This document shows positions 1 through 5,612 of a stretch of 7,545 bases of DNA, piece after piece. Below the pieces are notes generated by a model that searched no databases, was not told the origin of the DNA, and was given only the letters and a program-made list of their open reading frames with translations. Source of the DNA: Candidatus Omnitrophica bacterium CG07_land_8_20_14_0_80_50_8 (GTDB lineage: Bacteria; Omnitrophota; Gorgyraeia; 2-02-FULL-51-18). Within the stretch, counting starts at the first letter, position 1, and every line of letters begins with the position of its first letter. The translations under genes were made by a program, and so were the position numbers. Location of the stretch: positions 1 through 7,545 of the forward strand of contig PEWW01000134.1 of the NCBI GenBank assembly GCA_002779345.1. The letters run 5' to 3'.

Positions 1-1367
1 TTCGACAGTACCCGTCTGACGGCTTCCGGCTCAAAACTTTGAACGCATTTTCCGTTCGGGTCATCGATGCTGGAGATTATCCGAGGTTTCATAAGCCACC
101 CGTCGTTCGCGATCGCGCCCATCTGCATAGCCAGTTGAAGCGGCGTCACGGCAATGCCTTGCCCGATCGGAATATTGATAATCGAACTTCCGGACCAATG
201 TTTTGGATGGGGTACAATCCCGGCCACCTCACCGGTCAGGCCTATTCCGGTCTTCGAGCCAAAACCGAAATTCTTGATCGTTTTATAAAGACGGCCGGCG
301 CCCAAACGCATCGCGCCTTTCACCGTTCCGATATTGCTCGATTTCTCAATGATCTCGCGATAGCTCAAAATCCCGTATCCGCGATGGTCATGTAAAACTT
401 TGCCGGCCACGGCCCAGGCGCCATTTTCACAGAAAAACTTTTCATCCAGAGTAAAAACTTTATTTTCCAAAATGCCGGACAATGTCACTGTCTTGAACAC
501 TGAGCCCGGCTCATAAAGATCCGTGATCGCGCGGTTCCTCCTACTTTCAGGACTAGAGGCCTTCGAATTATTAAGGTCGTACAAAGGATAGGTCGCCATC
601 GCGAGGATATCGCCCGTCTTGGGATCCAAGACCACCACAGAGCCTCCAAGCGCATTGAATTTTTTGCAGGTTTCGGCGAGTTCCTTTTCAGTTAACGACT
701 GAATCACCTCGTCAATCGTCATGTGGATGTTATACCCGTCCAGGGGCGGTACCATTTCCAGCTCTTTAGAGATAAGCTCTCTCTGTTTAGCGTCTCGTTG
801 AGCCAGCCTCCACCCGGGCACTCCTTTGAGAAAGCTGTTGTAATGAAGCTCGATGCCTTCGAGGCCATCGTTGTCAATATTGGTAAACCCGACTAATTGG
901 CAGGCCGTCTCGCCTTTCGGGTAGACTCTCATAGATTCTTTCACGAACCCAAGCGCGCTAACCTTCAGCCGTTTAATCGCTTCCGCTTTAGTTTGCGCTA
1001 TTTTGCGCGCGATCCAGACAAAAAGCTTGTCGCGGTCCAACCGACGAAAAATCTCACCTCGATCAATCCCTAAAATCGATGACAACCTACCGGCGACTAG
1101 GTCTTTGTCGGGAATGTCCCGCGAAACGGCATAAAGCGAATCAAGACGCACATCCAAAGCCAGTTCCTGGCCATTTCGGTCAAGAATTCGTCCGCGCGCC
1201 GGCTGCATATCCACAACGGAGCGTGACTGACGCTGCGCGATGGATAGGTATTTGGAGGATTTGAAGATCTGGATGAAACCTAGGCGAAAAACGAGACAAC
1301 ACAGGACCAGCAGATAAAACGAAAAAATAAAGAACAACCGAGGTCTAGATAATCTGGTTTCGGGCAA
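1..1367 (-). CDS. ftsI: Peptidoglycan D,D-transpeptidase FtsI (PBP3), 3' end missing
   Basis: Septal class B penicillin-binding protein that cross-links peptidoglycan at the division site. The frame is open with no stop from 1385 to the window edge, giving about 455 residues. In order it shows a membrane anchor (about residues 11-31), the PBP-dimer entry motif ARGRILDRNG (57-66), the active-site SVFK (Ser289, Lys292; codons 503-492) in an EPGS context, the second motif SSN (343-345), and a GSKTGIGLTGE stretch typical of the family. The third catalytic KTG(T/S) motif lies beyond the edge, so the gene is truncated by the window, not damaged. No ATG precedes the anchor. The TTG at 1367 is the best start seen, but it has no clear SD and another rare start is possible. 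The gene follows ftsL by 18 nt and is in the same frame as ftsL, after its TAA. Identification is firm; the start is uncertain. Confidence 0.95.
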   Translation of the reverse strand, partial: MPETRLSRPRLFFIFSFYLLVLCCLVFRLGFIQIFKSSKYLSIAQRQSRSVVDMQPARGRILDRNGQELALDVRLDSLYAVSRDIPDKDLVAGRLSSILGIDRGEIFRRLDRDKLFVWIARKIAQTKAEAIKRLKVSALGFVKESMRVYPKGETACQLVGFTNIDNDGLEGIELHYNSFLKGVPGWRLAQRDAKQRELISKELEMVPPLDGYNIHMTIDEVIQSLTEKELAETCKKFNALGGSVVVLDPKTGDILAMATYPLYDLNNSKASSPESRRNRAITDLYEPGSVFKTVTLSGILENKVFTLDEKFFCENGAWAVAGKVLHDHRGYGILSYREIIEKSSNIGTVKGAMRLGAGRLYKTIKNFGFGSKTGIGLTGEVAGIVPHPKHWSGSSIINIPIGQGIAVTPLQLAMQMGAIANDGWLMKPRIISSIDDPNGKCVQSFEPEAVRRVLS

Positions 1368-1385
1368 AATATTTTTAACGCTAAA

Positions 1386-1763
1386 TTAACTGCGTCCGGA
1401 TTCCTTGGCTTCGGCTTGAGCAGTCCCTACAAAAAGACGTCCAAGAAAATGCGGACTCTGAAACAAAGACTCTTGAGCAAGCGAATGTTTTCGAATGCCG
1501 GCCGGATCGGCCATAACCAAGGTCTGCCACTGACGAGGCGACTCCAGCTGGATTCTCTGCGCTAGGAGCCTACGCTCAAGATTGTGCGGCGCTTCCAAAC
1601 GAGCGATATTGTACTTCAACGCGCGCAAGCGGTCAAGCGCCTGAACCTTTGCCTCGTCTTGTTTTCGGATCGTATAGCCGATCTTAACCGCTTCAACCTC
1701 TGCGGTGACATAAGCCAGACCGGCCAACGTCAGACAGACTATGAAAGCTGCAAAACGGCGCAT
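1386..1763 (-). CDS. ftsL: FtsL-like divisome protein
   Basis: Small bitopic membrane protein of 125 residues, expected to join FtsB/DivIC and FtsQ as the scaffold that activates FtsW-FtsI. A short basic N-terminus (MRR) leads into one hydrophobic helix (about 4-20). A charged heptad-like segment follows (about 25-65, rich in K, R, E and L), as expected for the periplasmic coiled coil of FtsL. The last 50 residues are less regular. FtsL sequences diverge so much that the call rests mainly on size, topology and position between rsmH and ftsI. The ATG at 1763 has an AAGGGGG SD 5 nt upstream and starts 10 nt after the rsmH stop, which suggests translational coupling. The TAA at 1388-1386 is in frame with ftsI. 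Confidence 0.8.
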   Translation of the reverse strand: MRRFAAFIVCLTLAGLAYVTAEVEAVKIGYTIRKQDEAKVQALDRLRALKYNIARLEAPHNLERRLLAQRIQLESPRQWQTLVMADPAGIRKHSLAQESLFQSPHFLGRLFVGTAQAEAKESGRS

Positions 1764-1773
1764 GTTTCCCCCT

Positions 1774-2658
1774 TCAAATCTTTTGAAAAGCCCTCAGCTT
1801 CGCACTGCGGGACCTTGGATTTTCCTCAATTTCTCTATTCTGCGGGACCACCGGCTTTTTAGTAAGAGTCACACCTTTGTTTTGCCGGGCGTATTCCCTA
1901 AAAGCCCTTTTAACAAGCCGGTCTTCCAACGAATGAAACGAAATGATGACCACGCGTCCACTCGTTTCGAGCCTGTCCAGAACACTGGACAAAAAACCGT
2001 CCAAAGACTCGATCTCTTGGTTAACCTCGATACGCAACGCCTGAAAAACCTTCGTTGCCGGGTGAATGCGGCCATGACGAGCCGCGACAGGAACGGCCTG
2101 CCAAACAATGGACTCAAGCTCGGAGGTCGTGTTGATCTTGACACGTCCACGCGTTTCTACAATCCTTTTCGCTATTCGTCTCGAATAGCGCTCTTCACCG
2201 TATTTCCAAAAAATATCCGCAAGCTCCCTTTCGGGATAGCGATTCACAATTTCTCTGGCCGTAAGCGGCTCCTGGGGATCCATCCGCATGTCGAGCGGTC
2301 CGTCTTTGCTAAAACTAAATCCTCTTTGCGCTTGGTCAAACTGAGGCGAGGAAACACCCAGATCCAACAGAACACCGTTTGCTTTCACATGAAGGGCGTC
2401 GAGCCTTGAAGTTATATTTTTAAAATTTTCTTGAAAAATCATAACATGCTCTCCAAAATCTTTTAAGATCCGCTTCGCTTCACGTACCGCCTCGGGGTCT
2501 ATATCAAAACCGATCAAGTGCCCCTCGGGCCCGATTCGCTTAAGTAAACTCAACGCGTGGCCACAACATCCAAGCGTCCCATCTACCAGTACACTGCCGG
2601 GCTTTGGATCAAGCCACCCAAGTGCCTCCTCTAAAAGAACGCTAGCGTGCGCGAACAT
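1774..2658 (-). CDS. rsmH: 16S rRNA (cytosine(1402)-N(4))-methyltransferase RsmH (MraW)
   Basis: SAM-dependent methyltransferase that modifies N4 of C1402 in the ribosomal P site; in most bacteria it is the second dcw gene. The 294-residue length is normal for the family. Visible landmarks are the N-terminal HASVLLEEAL (4-13), the SAM-binding DGTLGCCGHA (26-35), the FDIDPEA acidic loop (51-57), LLDLGVSSPQFD (97-108), GPLDMRMD (120-127), HPATKVFQALRIEVN (199-213), SFHSLEDRLVK (240-250) and the C-terminal NPRSRSAKLRA (280-290). The first glycine of the usual GGH in the SAM loop is Cys32 here. The ATG at 2658 has only a weak AGGG upstream. The TGA stop overlaps the sequence leading into the ftsL SD. 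The gene is in the same frame as the small ORF at 2686-2898, 9 codons after that ORF's TGA. Confidence 0.97.
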   Translation of the reverse strand: MFAHASVLLEEALGWLDPKPGSVLVDGTLGCCGHALSLLKRIGPEGHLIGFDIDPEAVREAKRILKDFGEHVMIFQENFKNITSRLDALHVKANGVLLDLGVSSPQFDQAQRGFSFSKDGPLDMRMDPQEPLTAREIVNRYPERELADIFWKYGEERYSRRIAKRIVETRGRVKINTTSELESIVWQAVPVAARHGRIHPATKVFQALRIEVNQEIESLDGFLSSVLDRLETSGRVVIISFHSLEDRLVKRAFREYARQNKGVTLTKKPVVPQNREIEENPRSRSAKLRAFQKI

Positions 2659-2685
2659 AAACCCTGCGAGACGCCGCCAAAAAGT

Positions 2686-2898
2686 TCAGCGGTTTTTACT
2701 CTGACTTTTTGTCAAAAAAATAACCTCGCTTGCCCTTTTTACGTGAAGCACGCGTTCAAAAAAAAGTCTCGAGCTGATATCCAACGACCAAAAGGGCCGC
2801 AACGTCTGCCGCCTCTTAAAACTTTCTATGTTTGAGCATGGGTCACTCAAAGCGCCAAAACCGGACTCGCGGTTCTTTTTCAAGATTTCTCTTTTCAT
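2686..2898 (-). CDS. Unrecognised 70-residue basic protein between mraZ and rsmH
   Basis: I do not recognise this product. It is supported by its start: AAGGAGG (2910-2904), five T, then ATG at 2898. This is the best SD in the window, and it overlaps the mraZ TAA, so translation should couple to mraZ. The frame stays open for 70 codons and ends at TGA 2688-2686, 27 nt before rsmH and in the same frame as rsmH. The product begins MKREILKK, is rich in Lys and Arg with roughly half as many acidic residues, and has a C-terminal basic tail (KSQSKNR). It has one Cys, no signal peptide, no clear membrane segment and no motif I can name. It could be a real small dcw-operon protein, a leader peptide controlling rsmH, or a chance frame behind a leftover SD. 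I lean towards translation, function unknown. Confidence 0.5.
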   Translation of the reverse strand: MKREILKKNRESGFGALSDPCSNIESFKRRQTLRPFWSLDISSRLFFERVLHVKRASEVIFLTKSQSKNR

Positions 2899-2908
2899 AA
2901 AAACCTCC

Positions 2909-3370
2909 TTAAGCCGAACCCGGTAAGCATTCGGTATTTCCAAAAATATTCTCGGCGATTTTCTCAAACGAATCCTTGGTGTTTGCATAAAACTCCTGCC
3001 AGGCTTCCTTGTTCCATATTTCCATACGGTTAGAAACGCCTACGATCACCACATCGCGCTTAATGCGCGCAAAATCTTTTAAGTACTGAGGAACCAAAAT
3101 CCTCCCCTGCCGATCGCAGGTAACCTCACAGGCGCCTGAAAAATAGAGCCGGTTAAACTGCCTTGCCTCGCTGTTCGTAAACGAAAGTGATTTGAATTTT
3201 GATTCTTGCTTTTTCCATTCGTCTTCCGTAAACACAAACAGGCACGTATCAAGGCCTCGCGTGATAAAAAACCGTTCTACAAAGTTTTCTTTAAAGGCCT
3301 CTCTGAACTTGGAGGGAATGATAAGGCGGCCTTTGCGGTCAATGCTATGTTCGTGCTCTCCGTAGAACAT
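2909..3370 (-). CDS. mraZ: Transcriptional regulator MraZ
   Basis: First gene of the dcw cluster and its local DNA-binding repressor, a ring-forming protein with two SpoVT/AbrB-like swapped-hairpin halves. The 153 residues show both halves clearly: SIDRKGRLIIPSKFR (9-23) and CDRQGRILVPQYLKDF (85-100), each with the DxxGR...P signature of the family. The ATG at 3370 follows the family's usual MFxGxxxHSID opening. A GGGGGAG SD lies 7 nt upstream and is part of the second operator-like repeat, so MraZ bound there would sit on its own ribosome-binding region in DNA. The TAA (2911-2909) is embedded in the SD of the next small ORF. Expression is probably driven by the promoter at 3446-3418 with negative autoregulation. 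Confidence 0.97.
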   Translation of the reverse strand: MFYGEHEHSIDRKGRLIIPSKFREAFKENFVERFFITRGLDTCLFVFTEDEWKKQESKFKSLSFTNSEARQFNRLYFSGACEVTCDRQGRILVPQYLKDFARIKRDVVIVGVSNRMEIWNKEAWQEFYANTKDSFEKIAENIFGNTECLPGSA

Positions 3371-3377
3371 TGGCGTA

Positions 3378-3397
3378 CTCCCCCACTATCCCCCACT
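3378..3397 (-). promoter_or_regulatory. Probable MraZ operator: two 10-bp direct repeats
   Basis: On the minus strand AGTGGGGGAT (3397-3388) is followed directly by AGTGGGGGAG (3387-3378), nine of ten bases identical. Read another way this is TGGGG, five bases, TGGGG. E. coli MraZ is known to bind TGGGN direct repeats at 10-bp spacing upstream of mraZ. The repeats lie about 14-33 nt downstream of the predicted transcription start, so bound MraZ would block early elongation or promoter clearance. A third, weak AGT-start unit follows at 3377 but is too degraded to count. The function is inferred from position and family knowledge. Confidence 0.75.
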
Positions 3398-3417
3398 TTT
3401 TGGGATGCTATGGGTAA

Positions 3418-3446
3418 ATTGTACATCACGGCCTCCACCTTGTCAA
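3418..3446 (-). promoter_or_regulatory. Sigma70-type promoter of the mraZ/dcw operon
   Basis: A perfect -35 TTGACA (3446-3441) and a five-of-six -10 TACAAT (3423-3418) are separated by exactly 17 bp. The likely start of transcription is the A near 3411, giving a 5' leader of about 41 nt that carries the MraZ repeats and the mraZ SD. This is the strongest promoter match in the window. It sits in the 177-nt gap after the HAMP gene, so the dcw genes have their own promoter apart from any readthrough. Confidence 0.85.
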
Positions 3447-3547
3447 TAGCATTTCCGCAACTATTTATCAGCGTTCCCATGGTTGGGACCTTTCCCGGCG
3501 TGTCAATCGTTTCCCCTAAAATCGCAGATTTCGTCAAGCGCTTTTTT

Positions 3548-3985
3548 TTATTTTTTAATTTCTCGGTTTTTCAAGTTTATAGCCATTTCGTTGATGGCGG
3601 CGGCCAATTCTTTTAGTTCATCATGCTTTCTTAAAGTCAACGGCTCGTCAAAATGTCCGTGACCGATATGCTTCAATGTTTGATAGATCTTAGGCAGAGG
3701 CCCCGCGATGCGGTGTGAAAAAATAATGGATCCCACAAAAATAATGGGAGCCAGGATCAACATATCAATAAAAAAAGCCATGTAAACAGATTGAAAAATC
3801 TCGATCAGGCGGCCCTGCGGATAAACGGCCGCGAGCTTCTCGCCCAACATCATAAACGTCGTGAAAAAAATAGTCAGCCCCGTTAAAACCGAAGCCAAAA
3901 AAACAAACACGATAACAAACCGCGCGAACCGAAACTGAATACCCCGATCCACAAGATATTTTTTACGACGCAATGTCAATGCCAT
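3548..3985 (-). CDS. Two-helix membrane protein with a C-terminal HAMP domain and no output domain
   Basis: A 145-residue inner-membrane protein. A basic N-terminal segment (MALTLRRKKYLVDRG) is followed by a first membrane helix (about 21-45), a short outside loop (about 46-65), a second helix (about 66-90) and a HAMP-like region (91-143). The HAMP region contains RIAGPL, a glycine-rich turn (HIGHGHFDEP) and HDELKELAAAINEM. HAMP domains normally pass signals from a sensor to a kinase, cyclase or chemotaxis module; here the chain ends right after HAMP, so it must act through a partner or structurally. The start is the ATG at 3985, one base after the TAA of the PDZ gene, with AGAGGA as SD inside that gene's last codons. 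An in-frame upstream start at 4030 would overlap the PDZ gene and is less likely. Co-translation suggests a shared role with the PDZ protein, otherwise unknown. Confidence 0.8.
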   Translation of the reverse strand: MALTLRRKKYLVDRGIQFRFARFVIVFVFLASVLTGLTIFFTTFMMLGEKLAAVYPQGRLIEIFQSVYMAFFIDMLILAPIIFVGSIIFSHRIAGPLPKIYQTLKHIGHGHFDEPLTLRKHDELKELAAAINEMAINLKNREIKK

Positions 3986-3986
3986 G

Positions 3987-4979
3987 TTATCCTCTGGCCA
4001 ATAAGGCCTGACGCCGGACGGTGAATACAATCTTTGCCGCCTTCGGATCCGCGATCAAACGCATCACGTCCCTAATCGGCATATAACGCGTCGCGACGCC
4101 ATTGACGCGCGTCAAAAGATCCTCGTCTTTAAGTCCGGCGGCCTCTGCGGAGCCGATGTCCTTCACACTGGCGACTATCAATCCCCGATACTCCAATTTC
4201 AGCCGAAGCCCCAAATTCCGCTCATTGCCTTTAAGCCCATTTTTATTAAGGAAACAATCTCTTTCAAATTCGAGATTAAAATTGGAATGCCGGGGAACCA
4301 GCATAGCCTTCACCACTGATTCCAGGTTCAGAAAGCGCAGAGATTCCCCGTCGATCGACACCAAACGGTCATTACGCTGGAGGCCGGCCAAGGCGGCCGA
4401 TTTCGTCGAATCCACGCTTGCCAAACGTACCCAGTCTCCTTTTTTCTCGAGCGTCATTCCAAGGCGTTCTTTTAGAAGGCCGGCCTGTTCTTTCGCTTTC
4501 TTTTTTATAATTTCTTCCGGCGCCGAGCCTCGCTGCCACGCGTCATAAACGGCCTGTTGTTTCTCAACTTCGTTAATCGGCCCTTCGGTGGAGCTGGCCC
4601 AAAACCGGTTTCGGACGCCCAACGCCGCTGCTTTCGCCTCTTCGAAATTGGGATTTTCTTCCAGCGCTTTCTCGTAAAACGCCAGCGCCGGCCCTAATTT
4701 ATTTTCCGCTTCGTATGCCTTGCCAACCTTAAAAAAATTCTGTTCGGCGGTGTCGTAGGTTATGTCGCGGATGCCGCTTAATAGGATCGGGATTTCGCCC
4801 TTTTCAGTGCTGAGTATGATCCGATCCGCGTGCTTTTCTACAACAAGTCCTTTTAACGATTTCTCATTCTTTAACAACACCATGTCTGCAAAAGCGCCTT
4901 GACCAATAAAAAAGGAGGGTAAGAGACACCCCCCCATTACGCCAAAAAAAATAAAACCGCCAAAACGCCGTCGATCCAT
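3987..4979 (-). CDS. Exported TPR and double-PDZ domain protein
   Basis: A 330-residue exported protein of unknown specific role. The N-terminus (MDRRR, then a hydrophobic stretch to about residue 30) looks like a signal peptide with cleavage after AFA (about 31). A Cys18 in GGC lies in the stretch but is not a good lipobox. A small beta-like segment (33-76, VLLKNEKSLKGLVVE... then GIRDITYD) precedes a TPR unit (about 81-114, with ALAFYEKALEENPNFEEA). A charged linker and two PDZ-like domains follow, about 173-240 (AALAGLQRNDRLVSIDGESL) and 256-323 (AEAAGLKDEDLLTRVNGVA). No Ser protease domain is present, so it is not an HtrA/Deg protease. It is more likely a binding or scaffold protein in the periplasm. 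The ATG at 4979 is chosen over a TTG three codons upstream (4988); the SD is weak for both. The gene is tightly coupled to the downstream HAMP gene. Confidence 0.82.
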   Translation of the reverse strand: MDRRRFGGFIFFGVMGGCLLPSFFIGQGAFADMVLLKNEKSLKGLVVEKHADRIILSTEKGEIPILLSGIRDITYDTAEQNFFKVGKAYEAENKLGPALAFYEKALEENPNFEEAKAAALGVRNRFWASSTEGPINEVEKQQAVYDAWQRGSAPEEIIKKKAKEQAGLLKERLGMTLEKKGDWVRLASVDSTKSAALAGLQRNDRLVSIDGESLRFLNLESVVKAMLVPRHSNFNLEFERDCFLNKNGLKGNERNLGLRLKLEYRGLIVASVKDIGSAEAAGLKDEDLLTRVNGVATRYMPIRDVMRLIADPKAAKIVFTVRRQALLARG

Positions 4980-5051
4980 AGTGACCAAAATAATAAGCCG
5001 CCTGTACCCTGCTGTTGAGACTCAATAACTCCACAAAACACTACAGGTTGT

Positions 5052-5080
5052 ATGCTAACAAAAAAATAACCACTACGCAA
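5052..5080 (-). promoter_or_regulatory. Candidate promoter before the PDZ gene
   Basis: In the 173-nt gap between the small secreted protein gene and the PDZ gene, TTGCGT (5080-5075) and TAGCAT (5057-5052) are spaced 17 bp apart in AT-rich DNA. The matches to consensus are only three and four of six. Position fits a promoter for the PDZ-HAMP pair with a leader of about 65 nt. Nothing else convincing is seen in this gap. Confidence 0.35.
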
Positions 5081-5152
5081 CAAATTTTGGTAAAAAATGA
5101 TAAGAATTTATAAAAGCGGGATTAGGAGATGCAGGTATAAATGGCGGGCCGC

Positions 5153-5476
5153 TTATTCGTCAGTACTTTGTTTCCCCAAGCGGGACTTTTCGTAAGCAGT
5201 AGGTCCCACCCCATAATGATCATCCGATTTGAAAGAATTTTCCGGAGATGAAAAACCCATATCTATTTTACCGGAAATGCGTTCCAAACTTTCGGAGGCG
5301 GTTTCACTGTCCGATTCCAGAACATAACCGTTAGTCATCAGGCTTTCTTTCGCGACAGGCAAATCGCTCGTTGGGATCTTTTCCTTATCTGCCGCCAACG
5401 CACGTCCCGCGGCACCCGATAAGCAAACGTTTAAGAAAAATATGCAACAAATAACCGACCGTATCTTTTTCTTCAT
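5153..5476 (-). CDS. Small exported acidic protein of unknown function
   Basis: I do not recognise the family. The 107-residue product starts MKKKIRS, followed by a hydrophobic stretch and an ALA-A cleavage site near residue 29, a clear Sec signal peptide. The mature part of about 78 residues is hydrophilic, rich in Ser, Glu, Asp and Lys, with few hydrophobic residues and no Cys, so it is probably unstructured or only lightly folded. The two Cys next to each other in the signal (10-11) and Cys18 do not form a good lipobox. The ATG at 5476 has AGGTGA about 8 nt upstream. The neighbours are rnpB upstream and the PDZ gene downstream, with no close coupling to either. The intact signal peptide and SD argue for a real gene, probably lineage-restricted. 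Confidence 0.7.
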   Translation of the reverse strand: MKKKIRSVICCIFFLNVCLSGAAGRALAADKEKIPTSDLPVAKESLMTNGYVLESDSETASESLERISGKIDMGFSSPENSFKSDDHYGVGPTAYEKSRLGKQSTDE

Positions 5477-5519
5477 TGATATTCACCTAACCGTGTGCTG
5501 AAAAACCAGCCGGCTGCTC

Positions 5520-5536
5520 AAAAAGGCCCAGAGGCC
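5520..5536 (-). terminator. Possible weak intrinsic terminator after rnpB
   Basis: On the minus strand GGCC-TCTG-GGCC is followed directly by TTTTT. The stem is only four G-C pairs, so alone it would be a weak terminator. It lies about 75 nt after the rnpB 3' end and ahead of the small secreted protein gene, a sensible place to stop rnpB transcription. A perfect 10-bp palindrome (CAGCCGGCTG, 5516-5507) followed by GTTTTT sits a few bases further on and may contribute. Confidence 0.35.
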
Positions 5537-5562
5537 AGACCGCGACGTCTCTGTCAAAAGTT

Positions 5563-5611
5563 ACCCAACTCTTGACAGGCAAAGTTCAGACTCGCCTGTC
5601 AAGGGCTGGGT
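5563..5611 (-). other. Long hairpin immediately downstream of RNase P RNA
   Basis: The arms 5563-5580 and 5594-5611 pair over 18 positions: a perfect 10-bp core (CTTGACAGGC with GCCTGTCAAG), one mismatch, one G-T pair, and an outer run with ACCCA against TGGGT. The 13-nt apex can add AGT/ACT closed by a TCAG tetraloop. It begins two bases after the P1 helix of rnpB ends. On the minus strand it is followed by AACTTTTG, a poor U-tract, so it may be a terminator, a 3' processing or stability element, or a site read as DNA. The function is not shown. Confidence 0.7.
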
Positions 5612-5612
5612 C

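Noticed and set aside
39..395. 118-codon plus-strand open frame
   Set aside because: Antisense to the ftsI transpeptidase domain, which carries catalytic motifs in the opposite frame.
1741..2409. 222-codon plus-strand open frame
   Set aside because: It lies wholly antisense to rsmH and the start of ftsL, whose family motifs are unambiguous; no SD or recognisable domain.
2656..2688. TGA read as an amino acid, fusing the small ORF to RsmH
   Set aside because: TGA is used as a normal stop for rsmH and the zinc-ribbon gene here, and RsmH begins at its usual N-terminus at the ATG.
3501..3506. Second TTGACA upstream of the mraZ promoter
   Set aside because: At 17 bp spacing the -10 would be ACCATG, and neighbouring spacings are no better; the promoter at 3446-3418 is far superior.
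5114..5154. AAGCGG/CCGCTT arms followed by TTTTAT as a terminator after the small secreted protein gene
   Set aside because: Six pairs around a loop of about 29 bases is too open to be convincing, although the T-rich tail is suggestive.
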